Notes under the pieces: model-generated
What the model was told of the DNA's origin: nothing
The model's input: only the letters and a program-made list of their open reading frames with translations
Database searches by the model: none
Source: an uncultured Alteromonadaceae bacterium
GTDB taxonomy: Bacteria; Pseudomonadota; Gammaproteobacteria; Enterobacterales; Alteromonadaceae
Reading direction: 5' to 3'
Assembly (NCBI GenBank): GCA_947503265.1
Contig: CANNDC010000026.1
Location: 1 to 58,328 of the forward strand
Length of the DNA: 58,328 nucleotides
Translations under genes and position numbers: made by a program
Shown: one piece after another, positions 1 to 7,779 of the stretch
Position numbering within the stretch: position 1 is the first letter of the stretch
How the letters are laid out: each line of letters opens with the position of its first letter

Positions 1-24
1 AAATATGAATCTATTTTTGGTAAA

Positions 25-95
25 CACTCATTAACGAGTGTCCACACAGATTGTCTTGTTATCTATTGTTAAAGAACGTTGAGACATAGTGTCTC
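25..95 (-). promoter_or_regulatory. rRNA operon leader (boxB hairpin, boxA, 16S-proximal box)
   Basis: Read on the minus strand, this is the antitermination leader of a ribosomal RNA operon. A perfect 6-bp hairpin (81-86 with 90-95, 3-base loop) sits where boxB lies. It is followed at 78-66 by CGTTCTTTAACAA, close to the gammaproteobacterial rrn boxA, and at 52-36 by AATCTGTGTGGACACTC, the conserved element before 16S rRNA. A small CACTC/GAGTG hairpin (25-40) follows. These elements recruit the Nus factors. The 16S gene is not in the window; it should begin a little left of base 1. Confidence 0.85.
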
Positions 96-137
96 TGCTT
101 GGATGAAACCCGAAGGCCTCTCTCAAGCGGGACGCGA

Positions 138-165
138 ATTCTACACGCCTATGTTTTGATGTCAA
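138..165 (-). promoter_or_regulatory. rrn-type sigma70 promoter
   Basis: On the minus strand TTGACA (165-160) and TAGAAT (143-138) are separated by 16 bases. They are followed by a GC-rich discriminator (TCGCGTCCCG, about 139-130), as in stringently controlled rRNA promoters. The upstream stretch 166-215 is A/T-rich and could act as an UP element. Transcription would start near 130 and run left through the boxB/boxA leader. The rest of 216-479 shows no gene; its right end should carry the promoter of the divergent gene at 480, but I cannot place it. Confidence 0.85.
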
Positions 166-479
166 CATAAAATCTTGAGTTACTAAAAGAAATTAAGTTT
201 CTATCTTTTTAGCTTAACTAATTGCTAGTTTTTACATTAAAAATTTAAGGAAAAACTGGTCTGCTCAATCAAGCTGCGGCGCATTGTAGAGATTTATAAC
301 TATAGGTCAAGCCCTATACGGAAGATTTTTGAAAAATATTGTAAGCTGGATTCAATATTATGAAATATCGTTCAATTAATGAACTAAGTATTATTTTTAT
401 TAACTTACTGTTAACGTGAAACTCTTAAGAGATGTTGATGTCATACTTGGTTGAGTTAGTGAAAAAATAGGTGTTATAA

Positions 480-1244
480 ATGAAGAAGTTTCTTTTTACG
501 GCCGTATTTCTCGGAATTGTTAGTACTAATGCAAGTGCTATCAAAGTGAATGGAGAAGATAAACCCCGTAATAATCAGTTAACTTCTTCATTTGTCAAAA
601 AACAAGTCGAACAATCAATGTCTGTGGGACGAGCCATAAAAGCGATAATTGGACATTACCCGCAAGATTCCATCATAGTAGTCAGCACAGCACTGGATCT
701 TTACCCTGAAAAATACAAAGAAATAATACACGCTGCAATTTCAGCGGAACCAGCTCTGACCGGTGAAGTAGTCACTCTGGCTATTGAGAAAGGTATCAGT
801 ACTTGTACGAGTATTGTCAAAACGGCTATTAATGCTGAACCAAGCTATGTCGATTTTGTAGTAAGAGCTGCTGCATACTCAACGCCGGAAGAGTTAAACG
901 ACATTGTTAAAATTGCGATTGAAACTGAACCTGATTCTGCTGATAGCATTGTACAAACCTTAACTCGCTCTCACCCAAATGAAATGGTGGAAATAATTAA
1001 AACGGCTGTTAGTACGGTACCACTAGTTGGTGAATATGTAGTTGATGCACTGCTTGCGGCTTTTCCAGACGAGGCAGAACAAGTAGTAACGACTGCAATC
1101 AGAGAGTCTGGTGATGAACAAGATAGTATAAGACGTATATTGCAAACAGCGATTAACTCAGGTATCAGCCCTGAAGAATTAACAAAATATGCGATAAATG
1201 CGGGTGCTTCAGAAGAGCAATTAGCGTTTATTGCAAAACAGTAA
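480..1244 (+). CDS. Secreted protein of tandem 15-residue helical repeats, function unknown
   Basis: 254 residues with an N-terminal signal peptide (basic start, hydrophobic core, cleavage probably after NASA near residue 20). An AGGTG ribosome site lies 9 bases before the ATG. Residues from about 52 to 220 are a regular array: hydrophobic pairs such as IV/VV/II, then A-I/L, then a Pro recur every 15 residues (for example EIIHAAISAEPALTG, SIVKTAINAEPSYVD, DIVKIAIETEPDSAD, EIIKTAVSTVPLVGE). I count about 11 units. The pattern predicts one short helix plus a Pro-containing turn per unit, that is a small alpha solenoid exported to the periplasm or outside. I recognise no family. It stands alone between an rRNA operon promoter (divergent) and rplQ (convergent), with a shared terminator behind it. 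Confidence 0.8.
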   Translation: MKKFLFTAVFLGIVSTNASAIKVNGEDKPRNNQLTSSFVKKQVEQSMSVGRAIKAIIGHYPQDSIIVVSTALDLYPEKYKEIIHAAISAEPALTGEVVTLAIEKGISTCTSIVKTAINAEPSYVDFVVRAAAYSTPEELNDIVKIAIETEPDSADSIVQTLTRSHPNEMVEIIKTAVSTVPLVGEYVVDALLAAFPDEAEQVVTTAIRESGDEQDSIRRILQTAINSGISPEELTKYAINAGASEEQLAFIAKQ

Positions 1245-1250
1245 ATACAA

Positions 1251-1280
1251 AAAAGCCGAGCTACTTCTAGCTCGGCTTTT
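1251..1280. terminator. Bidirectional intrinsic terminator
   Basis: A 12-bp perfect stem (1251-1262 with 1269-1280) with a 6-base loop begins with A-runs and ends with T-runs on either strand. It lies between the convergent stops of the repeat protein and rplQ, so it can end both transcripts. Confidence 0.9.
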
Positions 1281-1295
1281 TAATCTTTCTAGATC

Positions 1296-1697
1296 TTACT
1301 CTTCAGTTACTTCTTCAGCTTCTTCAACTTCTTCAATAACTGGACGGTCTACTAATTCAACGTAAGCCATAGGAGCGTTATCGCCTGTGCGGAATCCACA
1401 TTTTAAAATGCGAATATAGCCGCCTGGACGTTCTTCATAACGCGGACCAAGTTCGTTGAACAATTTACCTACTACCTCTTTATCACCTGTACGAGCCATC
1501 GCCAAACGACGATTAGCTACGCTGTCTTGCTTAGCAAGCGTGATAAGAGGCTCTATTACGCGACGCAATTCTTTAGCTTTAGGCAACGTAGTTTTGATTA
1601 CTTCGTGCTTAACTAAAGAGCCAGCCATGTTTTTAAACATAGCTTGGCGATGACTGCTGTTGCGATTTAACTGACGACCACTGTTACGATGGCGCAT
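1296..1697 (-). CDS. rplQ: Large-subunit ribosomal protein L17 (bL17)
   Basis: 133 residues; the start MRHRNSGRQLNRNSSHR is diagnostic of bacterial L17, a 50S protein near the exit tunnel. The acidic tail (EEVEEAEEVTEE) is longer than the E. coli end. It is the last gene of the alpha operon, 15 bases after rpoA, and is followed directly by the shared terminator at 1251-1280. Its supply is coupled to RNA polymerase alpha through the polycistronic message. No defect seen. Confidence 0.98.
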   Translation of the reverse strand: MRHRNSGRQLNRNSSHRQAMFKNMAGSLVKHEVIKTTLPKAKELRRVIEPLITLAKQDSVANRRLAMARTGDKEVVGKLFNELGPRYEERPGGYIRILKCGFRTGDNAPMAYVELVDRPVIEEVEEAEEVTEE

Positions 1698-1712
1698 AGT
1701 TCTATCCTCTGA

Positions 1713-2702
1713 TTAATCTTTTTCTGCAATGCTCTCTGGGGGCCAATTTTCAAGGCGCATTCCCAAAGACAGACCACGAGATGCCAACACATCTTTAATC
1801 TCAGTAAGAGATTTTTTACCCAAGTTAGGCGTTTTTAATAGCTCAACTTCAGTGCGTTGCACGAGGTCACCAATGTACTGGATAGCTTCTGCTTTCAAAC
1901 AGTTTGCAGAACGTACGGTTAATTCCAAATCATCAACTGGACGAAGAAGAATCGGATCAAATTCCGGCTTCTCTTCTTTCTCAACTGGCTCAGAAATATC
2001 ACGAAGTTCAACGAATGCATCAAGCTGCTCAGCTAAAACTGTAGCAGAACGACGAATCGCTTCTTCCGGATCTAATGTGCCATTAGTTTCCATGTCGATA
2101 ATAAGTTTGTCTAAATCTGTGCGTTGTTCAACACGAGCAGATTCGACATTATATGCAATACGTTCAACAGGGCTGAATGAAGCATCAACTAACAAACGAC
2201 CAATAGGTCGATCATCTTCTTCAGAGGAACGGCGAGTTGACGCAGGAACGTATCCACGACCCATTTCAATCTTAATACGCATGCTGATTTCAGCATCCCC
2301 AGTAAGAGTGCAAATGACATGGTCAGGATTAAAAATCTCTACGTCTCCATCATGCTGGATATCTCCAGCAGTAACAGGGCCTGCACCAGACTTGACTAAA
2401 GTAAGAGTTGCCTCAGTTTTGCCCTCAAGTTTTACTGCTAACCCTTTAAGGTTAAGTAAAATCTCGATGACATCTTCTTGCACACCTTCTTTTGTGCTGT
2501 ACTCATGTAATACACCATCTATTTCAACTTCTGTCACTGCGCAACCTGGCATAGATGACAAAAGGATGCGACGAAGCGCATTACCAAGAGTATGGCCAAA
2601 ACCACGTTCTAAAGGTTCAAGTGTTACTTTAGCGCGTGTTGGTGATAAGTTATCAATCTCGACTAACCTTGGTTTTAGGAATTCAGTTACAGAACCCGGC
2701 AT
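1713..2702 (-). CDS. rpoA: DNA-directed RNA polymerase subunit alpha
   Basis: 329 residues, the normal length. The N-terminal assembly domain (about 1-235) starts with the conserved LKPRLVEI and contains GFGHTLGNALRRILLSS, which contacts beta and beta-prime and drives dimerisation. The C-terminal domain (about 250-320) carries RSANCLKAE and TPNLGKKSLTEIK, the DNA- and activator-binding helix-hairpin region. It lies 22 bases after rpsD and 15 before rplQ in the alpha operon, the usual gammaproteobacterial order. The long reading frame antisense to it is a codon-composition shadow. Confidence 0.99.
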   Translation of the reverse strand: MPGSVTEFLKPRLVEIDNLSPTRAKVTLEPLERGFGHTLGNALRRILLSSMPGCAVTEVEIDGVLHEYSTKEGVQEDVIEILLNLKGLAVKLEGKTEATLTLVKSGAGPVTAGDIQHDGDVEIFNPDHVICTLTGDAEISMRIKIEMGRGYVPASTRRSSEEDDRPIGRLLVDASFSPVERIAYNVESARVEQRTDLDKLIIDMETNGTLDPEEAIRRSATVLAEQLDAFVELRDISEPVEKEEKPEFDPILLRPVDDLELTVRSANCLKAEAIQYIGDLVQRTEVELLKTPNLGKKSLTEIKDVLASRGLSLGMRLENWPPESIAEKD

Positions 2703-2724
2703 TGTATCCTCTCTTGATTAAGCT

Positions 2725-3345
2725 TTACTTAGAGTAAAGTTCGACGATCAACTGTTCGTTAATTTCAGCGGATAAATCAGTTCTTTCAGGAACGCGTTTG
2801 AAAACACCTTCCATCTTTTTACTGTCCACTTCAATCCAAGTTGGTTTCTCACGTTGATCCGCCAACTCTAATGCAGCAACAATACGAGCTTGCTTTTTAG
2901 ATTTTTCACGAACGGAAACAACATCTTCAGCAGAAACGTTATAAGAAGGTATATTTACAACCTTACCGTTAACCACAATGGCTTTGTGACTTACTAGTTG
3001 ACGTGCTTCAGCACGCGTACTTGCAAACCCCATACGGTATACAACATTGTCTAAACGCTGCTCTAATAACTGAAGCAGGTTTTCACCAGTGTTGCCTTTT
3101 AAACGCGCTGCTTCTTTGTAGTAGTTACGGAATTGCTTTTCCAATACACCGTACATACGACGTACTTTCTGCTTTTCACGCAACTGAATACCATAATCAG
3201 ACAAGCGGCCACGACGGGCACCATGCTGACCAGGAGCAGTATCTATCTTACATTTCGAGTCAATTGCTCGAACGCCACTTTTAAGGAACAAATCAGTTCC
3301 TTCGCGACGACTAAGTTTGAGTTTTGGACCCAAATATCTAGCCAT
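2725..3345 (-). CDS. rpsD: Small-subunit ribosomal protein S4, alpha-operon repressor
   Basis: 206 residues starting MARYLGPKLKLSRREG, typical of uS4. An S4 RNA-binding domain occupies about residues 95-160 (EQRLDNVVYRMGFASTRAEA, then HKAIVVNG). S4 nucleates 30S assembly on 16S rRNA. In enterobacteria it also represses its own operon by binding a pseudoknot at the rpsM start; the matching RNA is present here at 4124-4197, so the same feedback is expected. It sits 24 bases after rpsK and 22 before rpoA. Confidence 0.98.
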   Translation of the reverse strand: MARYLGPKLKLSRREGTDLFLKSGVRAIDSKCKIDTAPGQHGARRGRLSDYGIQLREKQKVRRMYGVLEKQFRNYYKEAARLKGNTGENLLQLLEQRLDNVVYRMGFASTRAEARQLVSHKAIVVNGKVVNIPSYNVSAEDVVSVREKSKKQARIVAALELADQREKPTWIEVDSKKMEGVFKRVPERTDLSAEINEQLIVELYSK

Positions 3346-3369
3346 GATCTTTCTCCAACTGTCCGTCGA

Positions 3370-3762
3370 TTAAACGCGACGTTTTTTCGGTGGACGACAA
3401 CCGTTGTGAGGTATAGGTGTCACATCGGTAATATTAGTGATTTTATAACCAGTTGCATTCAAAGCACGGATTGCAGATTCACGACCTGGTCCCGGACCTT
3501 TAACGAATACTTCTAAGTTTTTCAAACCGTAATCCTGAGCAGCAATACCTGCGCGCTCAGCTGCAACCTGTGCAGCAAAAGGAGTAGATTTACGTGAACC
3601 ACGGAAACCTGAACCACCTGATGTTGCCCAAGCCAAGGCGTTACCTTGACGATCTGTAATTGTCACTATCGTGTTGTTGAAAGACGCATGGATATGAGCC
3701 ATTCCGTCCGCAACTTGACGTTTTGCGCGCTTACGCGTGCTTTTTGTAGGTGCTTTAGCCAT
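3370..3762 (-). CDS. rpsK: Small-subunit ribosomal protein S11
   Basis: 130 residues with the uS11 core (HIHASFNNTIVTITDRQGN, then GGSGFRGSRKSTPFAAQ) and the typical C-terminal end PIPHNGCRPPKKRRV. It belongs to the 30S platform near the mRNA exit. Second gene of the alpha operon, 12 bases after rpsM. Length and ends are normal. Confidence 0.98.
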   Translation of the reverse strand: MAKAPTKSTRKRAKRQVADGMAHIHASFNNTIVTITDRQGNALAWATSGGSGFRGSRKSTPFAAQVAAERAGIAAQDYGLKNLEVFVKGPGPGRESAIRALNATGYKITNITDVTPIPHNGCRPPKKRRV

Positions 3763-3774
3763 AACTAACCTCGC

Positions 3775-4131
3775 TTACTTTTTAATTGGCTTACGAGGAC
3801 CTTTACGGGTACGCGCATTTGTTTTTGTGCGTTGTCCACGTAGAGGTAAGCTACGACGGTGGCGTATACCACGGAAGCAACCTAGGTCCATCAAACGTTT
3901 GATGTTCATTGATACTTCACGGCGAAGGTCACCCTCAACCATGAACTTCGCAACTTCGTCACGAATTTTATCAATTGTTGTTTCATCAAGATCTTTGATC
4001 TTGGTAGATTCTGTAACACCAGCAGCGGCACAGATGCTTTTCGCACGTGTCGCGCCTACACCGTAGATTGCTTGAATAGCAATTACAGTGTGCTTGTGTT
4101 CAGGAATGTTAATGCCAGCGATACGGGCCAT
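3775..4131 (-). CDS. rpsM: Small-subunit ribosomal protein S13
   Basis: 118 residues from the ATG at 4131 (MARIAGINIPEHKHT). A GTG three codons upstream is in frame, but GAGGAG lies about 9 bases before the ATG and every close homologue begins MARIAG. The helix-two-turn-helix part (VGATRAKSICAAAG) and the basic tail (RTKTNARTRKGPRKPIKK), which contacts tRNA and 16S rRNA in the 30S head, are intact. First gene of the alpha operon. Its initiation region is part of the predicted S4-binding pseudoknot. Confidence 0.98.
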   Translation of the reverse strand: MARIAGINIPEHKHTVIAIQAIYGVGATRAKSICAAAGVTESTKIKDLDETTIDKIRDEVAKFMVEGDLRREVSMNIKRLMDLGCFRGIRHRRSLPLRGQRTKTNARTRKGPRKPIKK

Positions 4132-4197
4132 TAACAGCACTCCTCTAAAGTTAAGGTCATCGGCCTAAAAAGCCCGATAGGATACTTACCCGATGAC
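4124..4197 (-). promoter_or_regulatory. Alpha-operon leader: S4-binding pseudoknot over the rpsM start
   Basis: Minus-strand RNA. A perfect 8-bp helix GTCATCGG/CCGATGAC (4197-4190 with 4163-4156) encloses an inner CCTA/TAGG stem (4181-4178 with 4167-4164). The loop of the inner stem holds GGGC (4175-4172), which can pair with GCCC in the second and third codons of rpsM (4128-4125). This matches the E. coli alpha leader as I know it, including the GTATCCT and CGGGCTTTT segments. The family is the alpha-operon ribosome binding site, through which S4 stalls the 30S subunit. Strong structural match by eye, no covariance score. Confidence 0.85.
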
Positions 4198-4216
4198 ATA
4201 ATTGCAAATTAAGGTT

Positions 4217-4247
4217 GGGTGAGTCAGTAGTACGACTGATTTCACCC
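4217..4247 (-). other. Imperfect hairpin between rpmJ and rpsM
   Basis: GGGTGA (4217-4222) pairs with TCACCC (4242-4247), and inside it CAGT (4225-4228) pairs with ACTG (4235-4238). There is no U-tract on either side, so it is not a standard intrinsic terminator. It lies in the 129-base gap between rpmJ and rpsM, just upstream of the S4 pseudoknot. It could be a processing site or 3' stabiliser at the spc/alpha boundary; the role is unknown. Confidence 0.5.
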
Positions 4248-4260
4248 ATATACCGTTTGA

Positions 4261-4377
4261 TTAGCCTTGCCTTTGCTTATGCTTAGGGTCAGAACTACAA
4301 ATTACTCGTACTACGCCATTACGTTTTACGACTTTGCAGCTACGGCAAATCTTTTTTACGGATGCACGAACTTTCAT
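4261..4377 (-). CDS. rpmJ: Large-subunit ribosomal protein L36 (bL36)
   Basis: 38 residues, starting MKVRASVKKICRSCK and ending DPKHKQRQG. The zinc-binding form is intact: Cys11, Cys14, Cys27 and His33. It is the last gene of the spc operon, 24 bases after secY, as in E. coli. The paralogue lacking cysteines, used in zinc starvation, is not in this window. Confidence 0.97.
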   Translation of the reverse strand: MKVRASVKKICRSCKVVKRNGVVRVICSSDPKHKQRQG

Positions 4378-4401
4378 TTCACCACTCCGTTAACGCTAAT
4401 C

Positions 4402-5721
4402 TTAGCGGCCGTAGCCTTTAAGATTCGCTTTCTTAAGAACAGAATCATATTGATGTGACATCAAATGAGTCTGCACCTGCGCCATGAAATCCATGATTAC
4501 CACTACAATAATAAGTAGTGATGTACCGCCAAAATAGAACTGAACGTTCCAAGCGATCAACATGAACTCAGGCACTAAACAAATAAAGGTTATATAGAGT
4601 GCGCCTGCCAAAGTAAGGCGGGTCATCACTTTATCGATATACCTTGACGTTTGCTCACCAGGACGAATCCCAGGTACGAAAGCACCCGACTTCTTCAAGT
4701 TATCTGCAGTTTCACGTGGGTTAAATACCAACGCTGTATAGAAGAAACAGAAGAAAATAATCGCTGCTGCGTAGAGCATCACATACAAAGGTTGTCCTGG
4801 AGACAACATAAGCGCCACATCTTGTAACCAAGAAAATGACTCATTCTGACCAAACCAACTAGCAATAGTTCCAGGGAACAAAATAATACTAGATGCAAAG
4901 ATTGGTGGAATTACACCCGCCATATTTACCTTAAGTGGTAAATGCGTACTTTGTGCTGCAAAAACCTTACGGCCTTGCTGCTTTTTCGCATAGTTAACAA
5001 CAATACGACGTTGTCCACGTTCAACGAAAACCACAAAATACGTGATAGCGACGATAATCACGCCAATCAATAGTAACAAGAGGACGTTTAGGTCACCTTG
5101 TCTGGCTTGTTCTGCTGTTTGACCAATCGCTGTAGGTAAACCAGCTACAATACCAGTAAAGATCAAAATAGAGATACCGTTACCGATACCTCGCTCAGTT
5201 ATCTGTTCACCTAACCACATCAAAAACATGGTGCCGGTGACAAGACTCACTACCGCTGTAAAGTAAAAACCAAAGCCGGGGGCAATCACCAAACCTGAAA
5301 TCAAGTTCGGAAGATTTGTCGCTATTCCAACTGCTTGGAAGGTTGCTAATACCAACGTAAAATAACGTGTGTATTGGCTAATTTTGCGACGTCCTGCTTC
5401 ACCTTCTTTTTTCAGTTCAATCATTGGCGGATGCACAACAGTGAGCAACTGCATAATAATTGAAGCTGAAATATAGGGCATGATACCTAGGGCAAGAACC
5501 GATGCACGCTCAAGTGCTCCACCGGAAAACATGTTAAACATTTCCACGATAGTGCCCTTTTGCTGCTCAAATAATTGAGCAAGTACATTGGCATCAATAC
5601 CAGGAATAGGTACATAAGAACCGAGTCTAAATACGATAATCGCACCAAGTACGAACAACAATCTTGATTTAAGCTCGCTCAAGCCGCCTTTTGCGCTTGA
5701 GTCCTGTCCTGGTTTTGCCAT
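4402..5721 (-). CDS. secY: Protein translocase subunit SecY
   Basis: 439 residues, about ten transmembrane helices, normal for the channel subunit of the SecYEG translocon in the inner membrane. Recognisable segments are the early helix with LGSYVPIPGID, the plug-region MFSGGALERASVLALGIMPY, the GEQITERGIGNGISILIF loop, and the cytoplasmic FNPRETADNLKKSGAFVPGI loop before helix 9. It follows rplO by 5 bases and precedes rpmJ by 24. Position within the spc operon ties translocon supply to ribosome synthesis. Confidence 0.98.
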   Translation of the reverse strand: MAKPGQDSSAKGGLSELKSRLLFVLGAIIVFRLGSYVPIPGIDANVLAQLFEQQKGTIVEMFNMFSGGALERASVLALGIMPYISASIIMQLLTVVHPPMIELKKEGEAGRRKISQYTRYFTLVLATFQAVGIATNLPNLISGLVIAPGFGFYFTAVVSLVTGTMFLMWLGEQITERGIGNGISILIFTGIVAGLPTAIGQTAEQARQGDLNVLLLLLIGVIIVAITYFVVFVERGQRRIVVNYAKKQQGRKVFAAQSTHLPLKVNMAGVIPPIFASSIILFPGTIASWFGQNESFSWLQDVALMLSPGQPLYVMLYAAAIIFFCFFYTALVFNPRETADNLKKSGAFVPGIRPGEQTSRYIDKVMTRLTLAGALYITFICLVPEFMLIAWNVQFYFGGTSLLIIVVVIMDFMAQVQTHLMSHQYDSVLKKANLKGYGR

Positions 5722-5726
5722 CTAGG

Positions 5727-6161
5727 TTATTCCTCTACTTTACCGCCAGCTGCTTGAATCGCTTCAAGCGCGCCTTTAGTTACCTTTAATCCACTTACAG
5801 TAATAGCGCGAGAGATTTCACCACTTTTCATTACTTTAACGTGCAACATTTCTTTCTTAACAAGACCTGCTGCTTTTAAAGTTTCAAGTGAAACCACATC
5901 ACCTTCTACCTTTGCAATCTCACTCAACGTAACTTGGTCAGAAACCAATGATTTACGTGATGTGAAACCGAATTTAGGTAGACGGCGCTGTATAGGCATT
6001 TGTCCGCCTTCAAAACCAGGCTTAACAGAACCGCCAGAGCGACTCTTTTGACCTTTGTGACCACGGCCACCAGTTTTTCCAAGACCAGAACCAATACCAC
6101 GTCCTAAACGCTTACCAGAATTTTTAGCTCCTGGTGCAGGAGCAAGAGTATTTAATCTCAT
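5727..6161 (-). CDS. rplO: Large-subunit ribosomal protein L15
   Basis: 144 residues with the Gly/Arg-rich N-terminus typical of uL15 (SGKRLGRGIGSGLGKTGGRG), which threads into 23S rRNA, and a compact C-terminal domain ending AAGGKVEE. 3 bases after rpmD and 5 before secY, so translation is probably coupled on both sides. Normal length. Confidence 0.98.
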   Translation of the reverse strand: MRLNTLAPAPGAKNSGKRLGRGIGSGLGKTGGRGHKGQKSRSGGSVKPGFEGGQMPIQRRLPKFGFTSRKSLVSDQVTLSEIAKVEGDVVSLETLKAAGLVKKEMLHVKVMKSGEISRAITVSGLKVTKGALEAIQAAGGKVEE

Positions 6162-6164
6162 CAG

Positions 6165-6347
6165 TTACCCCTCCACTACTTCAACCATGTAATATACACG
6201 GTTGATCATGCCACGAACTGCTGGTGTATCTTCCAACTCACGAACATGTCCAATGCGACGTAAACCTAAACCAGTTAATGTAGCTCTGTGTTTAGGTAGA
6301 CGACCAATAGAGCTTTTTGTTTGCTTTACTTTAATCATCTTAGCCAT
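6165..6347 (-). CDS. rpmD: Large-subunit ribosomal protein L30
   Basis: 60 residues. The core motif KQTKSSIGRLPKHRATL followed by GLRRIGHVRELED is that of the short bacterial uL30. It sits 6 bases after rpsE and 3 before rplO in standard spc order. No anomaly. Confidence 0.97.
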   Translation of the reverse strand: MAKMIKVKQTKSSIGRLPKHRATLTGLGLRRIGHVRELEDTPAVRGMINRVYYMVEVVEG

Positions 6348-6353
6348 GTTCGA

Positions 6354-6857
6354 TTACCCCAAAATTTCGTCAACAGGCAATCCACGTTTTGCAGCAATAC
6401 TCTCTGGAGAATTCATTTCTACCAGAGCATTTATTGTTGCACGAACAACGTTGATTGGGTTTGTTGAGCCGTAACATTTTGAAAGTACGTTTTGTACACC
6501 GGCAACTTCAAGAACTGCACGCATCGCACCACCAGCAATAATACCGGTACCTTCAGATGCAGGCTGCATGTAAACTTTAGAGCCTGAGTGACGTCCTTTA
6601 ATCGGATGCTGTAACGTGTTGCCATTAAGATCAACGTTCACAAGATTGCGACGCGCTTTTTCCATAGCTTTTTGAATAGCAGCAGGCACTTCACGTGCTT
6701 TACCGTAACCAAAACCAACACGACCGTTACCGTCACCTACTACTGTTAAAGCAGTAAAGCTAAAGATACGACCACCTTTAACTACTTTAGATACACGGTT
6801 TACAGCGATGAGTTTTTCTAACAGGTCACCCTGTTGTTGAACTTCTACTTTAGCCAT
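6354..6857 (-). CDS. rpsE: Small-subunit ribosomal protein S5
   Basis: 167 residues. The N-terminal double-stranded RNA-binding domain (VNRVSKVVKGGRIFSFTA, then GYGKAREVPAAIQKAMEKAR) and the C-terminal domain (GTGIIAGGAMRAVLEVAG) are complete. S5 sits by the mRNA entry channel and affects decoding accuracy. 9 bases after rplR and 6 before rpmD. Confidence 0.98.
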   Translation of the reverse strand: MAKVEVQQQGDLLEKLIAVNRVSKVVKGGRIFSFTALTVVGDGNGRVGFGYGKAREVPAAIQKAMEKARRNLVNVDLNGNTLQHPIKGRHSGSKVYMQPASEGTGIIAGGAMRAVLEVAGVQNVLSKCYGSTNPINVVRATINALVEMNSPESIAAKRGLPVDEILG

Positions 6858-6866
6858 AATTAACTC

Positions 6867-7220
6867 CTAGAACTGAAGGCCAGCTTCACGAGCAGCGTCA
6901 GCTAATGCTTTAACTCGACCGTGATATTTGAAACCGCTGCGATCGAAAGCAATCGTTTTGATGCCTTTTTCGATAGCTCGTTCTGCAATCGCTTTACCAA
7001 CTGCTGCTGCAGCTTCTGCATTTCCCGTAGCTTTAAGGGATTTGCGAAGATCTGCTTCTACAGTTGAAGCCGCCGCCAACACTTCACTACCACTAGGCGC
7101 AATCAATTGCGCATAGATGTGACGCGGTGTGCGGTTGATAACCAAGCGATGCGCGGCCAGTTCACTAATTTTTTTGCGGGCGCGGGTAGCGCGGCGCAAG
7201 CGAGCTGTTTTCTTATCCAT
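6867..7220 (-). CDS. rplR: Large-subunit ribosomal protein L18
   Basis: 117 residues starting MDKKTARLRRATRARKK. The 5S rRNA-binding segment (RLVINRTPRHIYAQ) and the C-terminal FDRSGFKYHGRVKALADAAR are typical of uL18, which with L5 fixes 5S rRNA in the central protuberance. 12 bases after rplF and 9 before rpsE. Confidence 0.98.
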   Translation of the reverse strand: MDKKTARLRRATRARKKISELAAHRLVINRTPRHIYAQLIAPSGSEVLAAASTVEADLRKSLKATGNAEAAAAVGKAIAERAIEKGIKTIAFDRSGFKYHGRVKALADAAREAGLQF

Positions 7221-7232
7221 CGTATCACCTAC

Positions 7233-7766
7233 CTACTTTTTCTTAGCTTCTTTACGACGCACAACTTCATCAGCGTAACGAACACCTTTACCTTTGTAAG
7301 GCTCTGGCGGACGATATGCACGGATGTTAGCTGCAACCTGACCTACCACTTGCTTATCAGCGCCTTTAACGACGATTTCAGTTTGGGTAGGAGTCTCAAC
7401 AGAAATACCAGCTGGCATTTCATAAACAACAGGATGAGAGAAACCAAGTGTTAGGTTAAGTTTGCTACCTTGTGCTTGAGCACGGTAACCAACACCATTT
7501 AACTGTAGTTTTCTTTCAAACCCTTCGGTAACACCAATAATCATGGCATTCAACAACGAGCGAGCAGTACCAGCTTGTGCCCAACCGTTAGCGGCGCCTT
7601 CACGAGGAACTGCTTTCAATTGGTTATCTTCTTGTACTACTTCAACCGCGCCATTAAATGAACGATTAAGTGTTCCATTTTTACCTTTTACTGTGACATC
7701 TTGACCAGCGATTGTAATTTCAACGCCAGAAACGATATCGACAGGAGCTTTTGCTATACGTGACAT
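7233..7766 (-). CDS. rplF: Large-subunit ribosomal protein L6
   Basis: 177 residues in two similar uL6 folds (about 1-80 and 82-170), with the conserved end PEPYKGKGVRYADEVVRRKE. L6 lies near the factor-binding site beside the sarcin-ricin loop. 13 bases after rpsH and 12 before rplR. Normal length and order. Confidence 0.98.
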   Translation of the reverse strand: MSRIAKAPVDIVSGVEITIAGQDVTVKGKNGTLNRSFNGAVEVVQEDNQLKAVPREGAANGWAQAGTARSLLNAMIIGVTEGFERKLQLNGVGYRAQAQGSKLNLTLGFSHPVVYEMPAGISVETPTQTEIVVKGADKQVVGQVAANIRAYRPPEPYKGKGVRYADEVVRRKEAKKK

Positions 7767-7779
7767 AATCTTCCCCTTG

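Noticed and set aside
1729..2721. 330-residue open frame antisense to rpoA
   Set aside because: It mirrors rpoA codons, has no family signature and no ribosome site; Ser/Thr/Arg-rich shadow of a highly expressed gene.
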